Source of the DNA: Xanthomonas codiaei
GTDB lineage: Bacteria; Pseudomonadota; Gammaproteobacteria; Xanthomonadales; Xanthomonadaceae
Length of the DNA stretch: 64,000 nucleotides
Assembly (NCBI RefSeq): GCF_002939785.1
Contig: NZ_MDEC01000011.1
Span: forward strand, 1 to 64,000
Direction of reading: 5' to 3'
Part shown: positions 40,209 to 49,416 of the stretch, one piece after another
How positions within the stretch are numbered: position 1 is the stretch's first letter
Layout: each line of letters starts with the position of its first letter
Notes under the pieces: model-generated
The model's database searches: none
What the model was told of the DNA's origin: nothing
The model's input: the letters and a program-made list of their open reading frames with translations, nothing else
Program-made: the position numbers and the translations under genes

Positions 40209-41435
40209 TCATGCACTGCGCGTGGCAACGGCCGGTGGCACCGCGGCCGCGCGGCGGGCCGGCCAGAACACCGCCAGCTGGCCGAGCATCCATAGCAGCA
40301 GCGCACCGATCGGCAGGTAGATCGCCGGCAGTCGCGGCAATTCATAGCGTGCCATCAGCCAGACGTTGATCGAGTAGGCCATCAGCATGCCGAGCACGAT
40401 GCCGACCGAGGCGAGCAGGAAATTCTCGATCTGGAAATAGCGCAGGATCTGGCTGCGCGTTGCACCCAGTGCACGGCGGATGCCGATCTGCTTGGTGCGT
40501 TGCTGCACCCAGAAACTCGCCAGGCCGACGATGCCCAGGGCGGTCACGATCAGCAGGGCGATGCACACCGCTCCAAGCAGCCAGATCATGGCGCGATCAT
40601 TGCGGAAGTACTTGTCGCGTATTTCGGTATAGGTCTCTTGCTTGAGCACCAGCCGGCTGTTGTCCACTTTCATCAAGGCCGCTACTGCCGCCTTCAGCAC
40701 TTCCGCCCGACGCAAAGGATCGGTGACACGTACCATGTATTGCCCACCGGTATACGGTGGACGGATAGGCAGCAGCATCGCATAGTCCTTTGCTGCCAGC
40801 CCATTGATATTGTTCGGCCGCGCCAGGGTGCGCACGATTCCGACGATACGCAACGGGACATCGCCGGAGTAGATGGTCTTGCCGAGCGCACTGTGGTCGG
40901 GGAACATCTTGTCCGCCGCTCCCTGCGTCAGAATGACCGCCGCGCCCTTCTTGCGGACTTCATCGTCGTTATCGGCCTTTTCCTGGCTGATGTATTCCTC
41001 GGGGCTGAAGTCGCGACCGGCATTCAACCGCACTCCGAGTGTATCCAGGCTGCCTTCGCTGACCAGATACTGCGCGGCATTGAGCGTGGGGCGTTCCTGC
41101 TCTGGCGTTAGTGTCAATGAGGTATTGGAAGAGTAATTGACGAAGGGAATCTGATTGGTGATGACCGCATTGCGCACGCCGGGCACCGCGCGCAGCGCCG
41201 CCAGATCCTCCCGGGTACGGGCATCGGCATTGGCCTGCGGACCGATGCCGTCCAGCTGGATGCTGAGCAGCTCCGCTTCGGCGATGCCACTGGGAGTCTG
41301 CAGCGTCTCCAGGCGATTGCCGATCAGGAACAGCGAATTGCAGATGATGGCGCAAGCCAGTGCGATCTCCAGCACGATCAATGCGGCCGCAGTCTTGTGG
41401 CGGCGCAAGGTGGAGATGATGGGGCGGATGTCCAT
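40209..41435 (-). CDS. MacB-like ABC transporter permease (second)
   Basis: A 408-residue inner-membrane permease of the FtsX/MacB fold: an N-terminal helix (ALIVLEIALACAIICN), a large periplasmic domain to about residue 275, then three helices (IWLLGAVCIALLIVTALGIVGL; ILRYFQIENFLLASVGIVLGM; LGQLAVFWPAR). The RTKQIGIRRALGATRSQIL coupling loop is typical. It lacks its own ATPase domain. It pairs with the other permease gene and shares its ATPase. Such systems export peptides or antibiotics rather than import. Confidence 0.88.
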   Translation of the reverse strand: MDIRPIISTLRRHKTAAALIVLEIALACAIICNSLFLIGNRLETLQTPSGIAEAELLSIQLDGIGPQANADARTREDLAALRAVPGVRNAVITNQIPFVNYSSNTSLTLTPEQERPTLNAAQYLVSEGSLDTLGVRLNAGRDFSPEEYISQEKADNDDEVRKKGAAVILTQGAADKMFPDHSALGKTIYSGDVPLRIVGIVRTLARPNNINGLAAKDYAMLLPIRPPYTGGQYMVRVTDPLRRAEVLKAAVAALMKVDNSRLVLKQETYTEIRDKYFRNDRAMIWLLGAVCIALLIVTALGIVGLASFWVQQRTKQIGIRRALGATRSQILRYFQIENFLLASVGIVLGMLMAYSINVWLMARYELPRLPAIYLPIGALLLWMLGQLAVFWPARRAAAVPPAVATRSA

Positions 41436-41490
41436 GGGCTGACCTTGAATTTGGGGAGCGTGGCCCGCCGCGGCGCGGCGGGCAGGAGAG

Positions 41491-42792
41491 TCAGGACGAC
41501 TTCAACTGCAGCGCCGGTGCGACCTGGATGGCGCGCCAGGACGGCAGAATGCCGGCGAGCAGGCTCGCGGCGATCGCAATGGCGAACGTCAGCAGCAGCA
41601 TCGTGATATCCAGGTGCGCCAGCGCGGCGTAATCCACCGGTTGCTGACGCACGGCCCACAGCCCCAGCCACGCCAGCACAAGTCCGCCGATGCCGCCGGC
41701 CAGGCCGATGGTTCCTGCCTCCACCAGACACTGCGCAAAGATTGCGCCGCGCGATGCTCCAAGCGCACGCCGCACGCCGATCTCCCCGCTGCGGCGCAGG
41801 AATTTCGCCAGCAACAGGCCTACCGTGTTGAGCAGGCACACCAGCAGAAAGCCCATGGCCAGCCACAGCTGCAGGCGGACGTCGCTGGGAACCACCTTGT
41901 TATGGTCCAGCCACTGCATCACGTTGCGCAGGCGCACATTGTTGGGTCGGGTAAAGCGCCCGGCGGCACGTTGCTGATCGGAATAGTTCTCGAGGTAGGC
42001 CTTGTAGTCGCTCGCCTGCTTGGCGTTCTCCAGCTCCACCCAATACTGCACCCAGCTGCAGGGTGCATTGAGCGCGCTGAAGTCGCCAGCTTCGACCTTG
42101 CCGTAGCAGTTGGTCCCACCGGAGTGGCTCAACTTCAGATCCATCGCCGTACTGAACGGCACGTACAGCTGTTCGTTCGAGCCGTAGGTTTCGGTGATGT
42201 CGTAGAAGCGTGGGTCGATCTTCCAGGTATCCAGGACGCCGACGATACGGAAGGTGTTCTTGTCGACGCGCACCTCGCGCCCGACGCTGTTGCCACCGTC
42301 GAACAGTTTTTCGTTCAGCGACTTGCTGATCACCGCGACACGTTCGTGCCGCTCGTCGCTTGTGCTGGACCACGCTTGGCCGTAGAGCAAGGGCACGTCG
42401 AACATCGCAAAGAAATCGGCCGAAGTGAAACGAGCGTTCAACTTGAAAGGGCTCAATCCACTGCGCTGCGGCTCGATCGCGACACTTCCGCCTGACATCA
42501 TCGCCTGACGCATGGCGCGCTTCTCACGCAGCAGCGCTTCGGCGTCGAAGCGGGTGGACTGGTAATCGGGCTCGTCTCCCGGCTGATAGCCGGACTTCGG
42601 TTCTGCATCGACCTGCACGTAGAACAACCGGTCGCTCTTGTGCGGGATCGGATCGCCCGACAACACATAGAGCACCGTCAACGTCGTCATGCTGGCGCCG
42701 ATGCCCAGCGCGATGGCCAGCACCATCAATGCGGTGAGGACCTTGTTGCGGCGGAAACTGCGCAGCGCGAGAGTGAAGTAGTAGCCGAACAT
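41491..42792 (-). CDS. MacB-like ABC transporter permease (first)
   Basis: A 433-residue permease related to the one downstream: an N-terminal helix (VLTALMVLAIALGIGASMT) followed by a MacB periplasmic core domain and three C-terminal helices with the GEIGVRRALGASRGAIF coupling loop. The sequence is diverged from its neighbour, so the pair is likely a heterodimer. It starts 11 bases after the ATPase gene's stop. Confidence 0.9.
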   Translation of the reverse strand: MFGYYFTLALRSFRRNKVLTALMVLAIALGIGASMTTLTVLYVLSGDPIPHKSDRLFYVQVDAEPKSGYQPGDEPDYQSTRFDAEALLREKRAMRQAMMSGGSVAIEPQRSGLSPFKLNARFTSADFFAMFDVPLLYGQAWSSTSDERHERVAVISKSLNEKLFDGGNSVGREVRVDKNTFRIVGVLDTWKIDPRFYDITETYGSNEQLYVPFSTAMDLKLSHSGGTNCYGKVEAGDFSALNAPCSWVQYWVELENAKQASDYKAYLENYSDQQRAAGRFTRPNNVRLRNVMQWLDHNKVVPSDVRLQLWLAMGFLLVCLLNTVGLLLAKFLRRSGEIGVRRALGASRGAIFAQCLVEAGTIGLAGGIGGLVLAWLGLWAVRQQPVDYAALAHLDITMLLLTFAIAIAASLLAGILPSWRAIQVAPALQLKSS

Positions 42793-42803
42793 GGGCAGGT
42801 TCC

Positions 42804-43523
<720 letters not shown>

Positions 43524-43560
43524 TGCCGATTCCTTTGCGAAAAATGAGATGTGAACAGGA

Positions 43561-44832
43561 TTAGTGGACGGTGACGCGCGGTGCGTCGCCAAAGTTGTCT
43601 GCGCCGGACACCACCACGCGGTCGCCTGCCTGCAGGCCGGACAGCACCTGCACTTCGCCGAGGCTACTGACACCGAGCTTGACCGGGCGGCGCGCTGCGG
43701 TGTTGCCGTCCATCACGTAGGCATAGCTGCCGCCGGACTGCTCGACGAAGGGCCCGCGCTCGACCTTGAGCACATTGCGGCGCGTATCCATCAGCACGCG
43801 CGCGCTCATGCGCTGGCTCTGGCGCAGGCCGGGCGGTTGCTTGTCGGTGAAGCGGATGCGTGCGGTGACTTCGCCATTGACCACCTCCGGCGACACTGCC
43901 GAGATGGCGCCGGTAAATGGTTCGCCGCTGCCGCTGGTGAGCTGGGCCGGCATGCCGATGGCCAGGTCGCGCGCGAAGCTTTCCGGCACCTTGATCTCGA
44001 CCTCGAACTTGGACAGATCCACCACGCCCAGGATCGGGGCATTGGCCGCCACCTGGGTGTGCTGCACCGCCTGCACCTGGCCGACCTGGCCATCGAACGG
44101 CGCCAGCAGCGTGAGCGCGTCCACCTGGCGCTGCACTTCGGCCACCACCGCGCGCTGGCGATCGGCCAGCAGGCGCTTGTTGCGCGAATCCAGATCCGCG
44201 CCCTGGCTCTTCAACGCAGCATCGCGCTGGGCGTGCTGCAGGTCGATATCGGTCTTCTTCAAGGTGTCCTGGGCCTTGGCCAGTTCCACCTGCGGCACCG
44301 CACCACCATCGAAGCCACGCTGGTAACGCTCCAGGTCGCGCACGGCGGCCTGCCGGTCGATCTTGGCCTGGTCGGTGAGCTTGCTGGCGTTGGCGCGCGC
44401 CAGGGTGGCATCCAGGGCAGCGCGGCTGGATTCGGCTTCCAGGCCGGCCAGGGTGGCCTGCTCCTGTGCCAGCTTGCTGCGCAGTTCCGGGCTGTCGACG
44501 CGCGCCAGTTCCTGGCCCTGCTTGACCACGTCGCCGGCCACAACGCTCAGCGTCACCGTGCCGGCGGAGATGGCGTACAGCACCGGGCTGTTGGCGGCGA
44601 TCACCCGGCCATCGGCGGCGATGTCGCGGACCAGGTCGCCCTGGGTGACGGTGGCAATGCGCACCCGGCTGGCATCGAACGACCGGCTGCCGGCGCTCCA
44701 CGCAGTGATCGCCCAGCCGATGCCGGCCAGTACGGCCACCGCACCGACGCCGGGCCACAGCCAGCGACGCCATGGTGCGGTGTGAGCGGGCGTGCGGATG
44801 AGCTGGTCCTGGGCGGAGGTGTCACGAATCAT
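43561..44832 (-). CDS. Periplasmic adaptor (membrane fusion) protein of the efflux operon
   Basis: A 423-residue MacA/HlyD-type adaptor. One N-terminal membrane helix (LWPGVGAVAVLAGIGWAITAW) is followed by a barrel-sandwich domain with the biotinyl-lipoyl halves (VLYAISAGTVTLSVVAGDVVKQGQELARV and LLAPFDGQVGQVQ), a coiled-coil hairpin between them, and a beta-barrel domain (EVEIKVPESFARDLAIGMPA). No outer-membrane factor gene lies beside it, so it should use a shared TolC-like channel. The ATG at 44830-44832 follows a predicted sigma-54 start by about 22 bases; longer upstream reading frames would begin upstream of that start. Confidence 0.92.
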   Translation of the reverse strand: MIRDTSAQDQLIRTPAHTAPWRRWLWPGVGAVAVLAGIGWAITAWSAGSRSFDASRVRIATVTQGDLVRDIAADGRVIAANSPVLYAISAGTVTLSVVAGDVVKQGQELARVDSPELRSKLAQEQATLAGLEAESSRAALDATLARANASKLTDQAKIDRQAAVRDLERYQRGFDGGAVPQVELAKAQDTLKKTDIDLQHAQRDAALKSQGADLDSRNKRLLADRQRAVVAEVQRQVDALTLLAPFDGQVGQVQAVQHTQVAANAPILGVVDLSKFEVEIKVPESFARDLAIGMPAQLTSGSGEPFTGAISAVSPEVVNGEVTARIRFTDKQPPGLRQSQRMSARVLMDTRRNVLKVERGPFVEQSGGSYAYVMDGNTAARRPVKLGVSSLGEVQVLSGLQAGDRVVVSGADNFGDAPRVTVH

Positions 44833-44864
44833 GGCGGGCGTGCTCGGTGGCGTCACGGTGACAA

Positions 44865-44881
44865 AGCAGGCGCCGTGCCAA
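44865..44881 (-). promoter_or_regulatory. Sigma-54 (-24/-12) promoter of the efflux operon
   Basis: On the minus strand TTGGCACGGCGCCTGCT matches the sigma-54 consensus TTGGCACG-N4-TTGCT with only the first T of TTGC replaced by C. The GG and GC doublets are ten bases apart, as required. Transcription would start near 44854, 22 bases before the adaptor ATG. Confidence 0.75.
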
Positions 44882-44925
44882 CTTGCAAGCAACTGAAATG
44901 ACTGGAATTTGTGGCGAATCCGGGA

Positions 44926-45000
44926 GTGTCCGCAGTGTCCGCGGACACCCGGGCGGACACGCTGTCCGGCCGCGGTCATGCAGTGGACAACAGCGGACAC
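44926..45000. promoter_or_regulatory. Array of GTGTCCGC / GCGGACAC sites, probable enhancer for the sigma-54 regulator
   Basis: The octamer occurs five times: GTGTCCGC at 44926 and 44935, GCGGACAC at 44941, 44953 and 44993. The middle two form the perfect 14-base palindrome GTGTCCGCGGACAC (44935-44948). The array sits about 45-120 bases upstream of the -24/-12 promoter, the usual place for an NtrC-type enhancer. It also lies directly before glmS on the other strand. Confidence 0.6.
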
Positions 45001-45038
45001 GCTAAAATGCCGCTCTTCTTTCCTAATGAGTTGTCCCT

Positions 45039-46868
45039 ATGTGCGGCATTGTCGGCGCGATCGCCGGGCGCGACGTGGTCCCGGTCCTGATCGAAGGACT
45101 CAAGCGGCTGGAATATCGCGGCTACGACTCTTCCGGCATTGCGGTGCTCGATGGCGACCAGGTGCGCCGGGTGCGTCGTACCGGGCGGGTGGCTGAAATG
45201 GCCCAGGCCGCACAGGCCGAACGCTTCGGCGCCACGCTGGGCATCGGCCATACCCGCTGGGCCACGCATGGCGGCGTGACCGAAGCCAATGCGCACCCGC
45301 ACATCAGTGATGGCATCGCACTGGTGCACAACGGCATCATCGAAAACCACGAAGAACAGCGCGAGAAGCTGCGCGCGCTCGGCTATGCCTTCGAGTCGCA
45401 GACCGACACCGAAGTCATCGCGCACCTGATCCATCACCATCTGGCCGACGCCGGCGATCTGCTCGGCGCGCTGCAGCGCACGGTCAAGGAACTGACCGGC
45501 GCCTACGCGCTGGCGGTGATGAGCCAGGCCGAGCCGGAACGCTTCGTCTGCGCGCGCATGGGTTGCCCGCTGCTGATCGGCGTGGGCGAGGGCGAGACCT
45601 TCGTCGCTTCCGATGTCTCGGCCATCGTGCAGGCTACCCGCCAGGTGATCTTCCTGGAAGAGGGCGACACCGCCGAGCTGCGCCGCGATGGCGTGCGCAT
45701 CTTCGATGGCGACAATGCAGCGGTCGAGCGCCCGCTGCATCTGTCGGACGTGTCGCTGGCCTCGCTGGAACTGGGCCCGTTCCGCCACTTCATGCAGAAG
45801 GAAATCCACGAACAGCCGCGCGCGCTGGCCGATACCATCGAGGCGGCGATCGATGCCAAGGGCTTCCCGGCCTCGCTGTTCGGTGCCGATGCAGAAGCGG
45901 TGTTGCGCGACATCGAAGGCGTGCAGATCCTGGCTTGCGGCACCAGTTACTACGCCGGCATGACCGCGCGCTACTGGATCGAAGCCATCGCCGGGCTGCC
46001 GTGCAACGTGGAGATCGCCAGCGAATACCGCTACCGCGCCGCCCATGCCAATCCCAAGCACCTGATCGTGACGATCTCCCAGTCCGGCGAAACGCTGGAC
46101 ACGATGGAAGCGCTGAAGTACGCCAAATCGCTGGGGCATCTGCACACGCTATCGATCTGCAACGTGCCCGAGAGCGCCATCCCGCGTGCCAGCGAGCTGG
46201 TGTGCTACACGCGCGCCGGTGCCGAGATCGGCGTGGCATCGACCAAGGCCTTCACCACGCAGCTGGCGGTGCTGTTCCAGCTGACCGTGGTGCTGGGCAA
46301 GTTGCACGGGCGCGTCAGCGACGCAGAAGAAGCCGACTATCTGGAACAGCTGCGCTTTTTGCCCGGCAGCGTGCAGCACGCCTTGAACCTGGAGCCGCAA
46401 ATCATGGCCTGGGCCGAGCGGTTCTCGCCGAAGGAGAACGCCTTGTTCCTGGGGCGTGGCCTGCATTACCCGATCGCCCTGGAAGGCGCGCTCAAGCTCA
46501 AGGAAATCTCCTACATCCACGCCGAGGCGTATCCAGCCGGCGAGTTGAAGCACGGCCCGCTGGCGCTGGTGGATGCGGCCATGCCGGTAGTGGTGATCGC
46601 ACCGAACGACCGCTTGCTGGAGAAGGTCAAATCCAACATGCAGGAAGTGCGCGCGCGCGGCGGCGAATTGTTCGTCTTCGCCGACCAGGACAGCCACTTC
46701 AGCGAGTCCGAAGGCGTACACGTGATCCGTACGCCACGCCATGCCGGCGTGCTGTCGCCGGTGATCCACACCATCCCGGTGCAGCTGCTGGCCTACCACA
46801 CCGCCCTGGCACGCGGCACCGACGTGGACAAGCCGCGTAACCTGGCCAAGTCGGTGACGGTGGAATAG
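45039..46868 (+). CDS. glmS: Glutamine-fructose-6-phosphate aminotransferase GlmS
   Basis: A 609-residue enzyme that makes glucosamine-6-phosphate from fructose-6-phosphate and glutamine. Cys2 is the N-terminal nucleophile of the glutaminase domain (after Met removal), with RGYDSSG and HTRWATHG following. Two SIS sugar-isomerase domains ([29 protein letters not shown]) complete it, ending in the conserved KSVTVE. No glmS ribozyme is expected in this lineage and none was seen. The only sequence between glmS and the divergent efflux genes is the octamer array. Confidence 0.97.
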   Translation: MCGIVGAIAGRDVVPVLIEGLKRLEYRGYDSSGIAVLDGDQVRRVRRTGRVAEMAQAAQAERFGATLGIGHTRWATHGGVTEANAHPHISDGIALVHNGIIENHEEQREKLRALGYAFESQTDTEVIAHLIHHHLADAGDLLGALQRTVKELTGAYALAVMSQAEPERFVCARMGCPLLIGVGEGETFVASDVSAIVQATRQVIFLEEGDTAELRRDGVRIFDGDNAAVERPLHLSDVSLASLELGPFRHFMQKEIHEQPRALADTIEAAIDAKGFPASLFGADAEAVLRDIEGVQILACGTSYYAGMTARYWIEAIAGLPCNVEIASEYRYRAAHANPKHLIVTISQSGETLDTMEALKYAKSLGHLHTLSICNVPESAIPRASELVCYTRAGAEIGVASTKAFTTQLAVLFQLTVVLGKLHGRVSDAEEADYLEQLRFLPGSVQHALNLEPQIMAWAERFSPKENALFLGRGLHYPIALEGALKLKEISYIHAEAYPAGELKHGPLALVDAAMPVVVIAPNDRLLEKVKSNMQEVRARGGELFVFADQDSHFSESEGVHVIRTPRHAGVLSPVIHTIPVQLLAYHTALARGTDVDKPRNLAKSVTVE

Positions 46869-47300
46869 CAAGGTGCCCCGAGAGCGCAGCCAGGGATCGA
46901 CCGCACACATGGCGAAGCATGCGGCGGTCGGGCGCCGAACCGTCGTGCGGCGGTGGAGCCAGGGGGCATTGCCCGATATGCCAGCGGATCGGGCAGCGGG
47001 AGCATCCCGCCGGCCAATGCCTGAGCGCGCGCGCGTTGTAGCCAGCGAACGGGGCGTGGCGAGTGTCTTGCCTGGCTTGAGGCATCGTCGAGGTCCAGGC
47101 TCAACGGCGTGGCACCGCGCCAAGGGTGCCGCGCAAGTGCACCGGATTTTCGTCGCGCAGTGCATGGGTCTTGGCGAAAGGCCGCTACCCGCCTGGCAGC
47201 GAATTGCGTCGCGTTAGCAGACCGGCCCATAGGCTGCCAGCAGTTTGGCCCAGCTTATGCATACGCTTTCTGCGAGGGTCACCACCACGCAGGAGGACGT
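46869..47300. other. Intergenic stretch without a gene
   Basis: About 430 bases between glmS and the next gene. No terminator with a T-tract, repeat or promoter was assigned; open frames lack signatures. The ribosome binding site AGGAGG at 47291-47296 belongs to the following gene. Confidence 0.35.
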
Positions 47301-47774
47301 ATGCACGAGTCTTTCAAACAGGGGGCGCCGGCCGAGCTGTGGCAGGCGTTGGTGCGCGAGGCAGGCGAGCGGACTGCACGTCCGCTGGACGAATCGCGCG
47401 AACACTATCTGGTCTTCGTGTTGCTGCGCTTCCAGCGCGATGCGCATCTGCTCTCGCGTACCCAGGCGCTGGCCTGGCTGCATGCGCAGGAGCAGGTGGG
47501 CAGCCTGCGTGCTGATCTCCTGCGTGATGTCGGTGACGGGTGTCTGCTGATCGCCGGCCTGTTTCCCGGTGTCGCGCAGCGCCGTCGCCTCAGCGTGGAC
47601 TACTTCATCGATCTGGGACGCGGTGCGTATTCCGAGGTGGCCGATACACGCTGCAGCGACGCCGGTCTGTTTGCCCAACTGGCCGGCAGTTATCGCGAAC
47701 TGGTCCGCATCCTGGCTGCGTTGCGCACGCCGCGCTGCTGGCAGCCCGGTGCCGGAGGGATCCTGCATGCCTGA
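47301..47774 (+). CDS. Conserved hypothetical cytosolic protein
   Basis: A 157-residue protein without signal peptide or membrane helix. It starts at an ATG with an excellent AGGAGG ribosome binding site five bases before. The sequence is mostly helical (ELWQALVREAGERTA, HYLVFVLLRFQRD, LRADLLRDVGDGCLLIAGLFPG) and has no metal or nucleotide motif. I recognise the style of a widely shared proteobacterial protein of unknown role but cannot name the family. It stands alone. Confidence 0.7.
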   Translation: MHESFKQGAPAELWQALVREAGERTARPLDESREHYLVFVLLRFQRDAHLLSRTQALAWLHAQEQVGSLRADLLRDVGDGCLLIAGLFPGVAQRRRLSVDYFIDLGRGAYSEVADTRCSDAGLFAQLAGSYRELVRILAALRTPRCWQPGAGGILHA

Positions 47775-47991
47775 TTCTTGAGGTCAGGCAAGGGAGGTCC
47801 CCACATACGCGTCGGGTCCGTCCCGACTGCGATCGCCGATGTCCTCGCGCACACTATCCCGGCAGGCCGATCTGCCGGGTGGTGTGCCATTACCCAGCCG
47901 ATGACGGCACTGCGCAGTTGATGACCATCGCGTCGATGCGCTGCATGGGGGACATGCAGCGCATCGCCATCATCCATATGGACGGGAACAC

Positions 47992-49137
47992 ATGAAGACG
48001 TATATCGCGGCGGTGCTGTTGGCACTGCCCGGGCTTGTTGTTGCACAGGACGTGCCACCGGGCTATGCCGGCCAGGGTGGAATGACGCTGCAGGAGATCG
48101 ATCCTGCCATCTATGCGTATCACTACGACCACGGCTTCGTGGGCGAGGATGCGATGGGTTGGGACCCCGCACTGCAATTTGCCTGGTCGCGCATCGCTGC
48201 GGCCAAGGTCTGTGCGCAGCAGTCGCCTTCCGATGCACTGATCGCCAAGCTGGTGGAGCAGTACGGCAAGGATGCGGTGGTGCATCAGATCAACGGGATC
48301 GGCTTCCATGAAGCGCAGATGCGCGCCGCCAGCACGTTCTGCACGCCGACGCGTAGCGCAGAGGCCACTGCGGTGGTGCCTGCGTTTGCGGGCGGAGATT
48401 TTTCCACGGCAACCGCCTATGCGGCGGCGGCCGAGGCGGGGACGGTTTCGCTTGCTGCAGCAGAAGGGCAGCCATCCTCACAGGCGCACGCCGATGCAGG
48501 CGCCGTCATTGCACCGTCGGCAGATTGGGCGTTACGGTTGCCGTTGCATGCCGTCATGCGTGTGGGTTCCAACGGTCTGCCCAATGGCGATGAAATGCTG
48601 CGCGTGGTACGTCGCGGGCATACCGGAGCGGTCGTAGGATTGCAGATCGCGACCAGCTTGTTCGCTCGCGGCATCGCTGTGTCGACCTTCAACAAAGGGC
48701 AGTTGAAAGGCGAGAAGATGGAAGGCGTGGGCAATCCTGGTTATCAATTGCAGCGCGATGCAGTCAACGCATACCTGAAAACCTACTTTACCGGGCATCC
48801 AACAGCGCTTCCGGTGGATCCGTTTCCGCTGCATGTGCTGATTTCAGATTGGCTGCTGGTGTACCAGAGCCTGGCCGACGCCAAGTCGCCTTACGAACTG
48901 CGCTATGCAACGACGATCGGCGGCGAGCGCAGTGGCTTTCTGAAGCGCAAGGCAAACCCGGTCTCGCTGGATTGCGCGCCGACACCGCGCACTGCCTCGC
49001 TGGAAGAGTGGGAAGCGAACGACTACGCGCTGGTCAAAGAAGCCGCACAAGCCTATAGCGACGAATGTGCAGCGAAATTCGCCGAACGCTTGCCGCAATG
49101 GTTCCCGGACAGGGAGGCTGTTGCGGCCTCCAATTGA
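47992..49137 (+). CDS. Secreted protein of unknown function
   Basis: A 381-residue protein with signal peptide ending GLVVA-QD. The mature N-terminus has a GYAGQGGMTLQEIDP segment, then a helical part (VCAQQSPSDALIAKLVEQYG), an Ala/Thr-rich linker (residues about 120-165), and a second domain starting ADWALRLPLHAVMRVG. Four to five Cys residues suggest disulphides. No catalytic motif was recognised. It is convergent with the X-Tfe gene, separated by the large palindrome and the terminator, so is not in its operon, but a role in the same interbacterial warfare cannot be excluded. Confidence 0.7.
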   Translation: MKTYIAAVLLALPGLVVAQDVPPGYAGQGGMTLQEIDPAIYAYHYDHGFVGEDAMGWDPALQFAWSRIAAAKVCAQQSPSDALIAKLVEQYGKDAVVHQINGIGFHEAQMRAASTFCTPTRSAEATAVVPAFAGGDFSTATAYAAAAEAGTVSLAAAEGQPSSQAHADAGAVIAPSADWALRLPLHAVMRVGSNGLPNGDEMLRVVRRGHTGAVVGLQIATSLFARGIAVSTFNKGQLKGEKMEGVGNPGYQLQRDAVNAYLKTYFTGHPTALPVDPFPLHVLISDWLLVYQSLADAKSPYELRYATTIGGERSGFLKRKANPVSLDCAPTPRTASLEEWEANDYALVKEAAQAYSDECAAKFAERLPQWFPDREAVAASN

Positions 49138-49204
49138 GCGCCGGATCGGTCAACGACAGACATCCGATTCCTGTGGCGAACTGAAAACTCTCGCTCCCCG
49201 CGCA

Positions 49205-49352
49205 TGCTTGGAGCGGCTAGCAAAACGTAGCGAGCGCTCGTCAGGTGGGTGCGGACGGCGCGGAGGAACCGCAGTGTACGCGTGGTACATGTCGCACCGA
49301 GCACCGACCGCGCCCGCCTGGCGGTGAGCGCAGTCGTTTTGCTAGCTGCTCT
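49205..49352. repeat. Large imperfect inverted repeat
   Basis: AGCGGCTAGCAAAACG at 49211-49226 and CGTTTTGCTAGCTGCT at 49335-49350 match as inverses in 15 of 16 positions, and pairing continues inward with interruptions for about 30 more bases on each side (GTCAGGTGGGTGCGG against CCGCGCCCGCCTGGC). The element of about 150 bases would form one long hairpin. It lies between convergent genes and contains no open frame, resembling a non-autonomous palindromic repeat or a MITE remnant. Confidence 0.6.
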
Positions 49353-49361
49353 TAAACCAAA

Positions 49362-49395
49362 ACGGGCACCGATCGATCCATCGATCGGTGCCCGT
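49362..49395 (-). terminator. Terminator of the X-Tfe operon
   Basis: A 15-base perfect stem (ACGGGCACCGATCGA at 49362-49376 with its inverse at 49381-49395) with a TCCA loop; on the minus strand it continues TTTGGTTT. It is 21 bases past the effector stop and may work in both directions. Confidence 0.85.
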
Positions 49396-49416
49396 CTGTT
49401 TTGGTCTGCGGATGTA

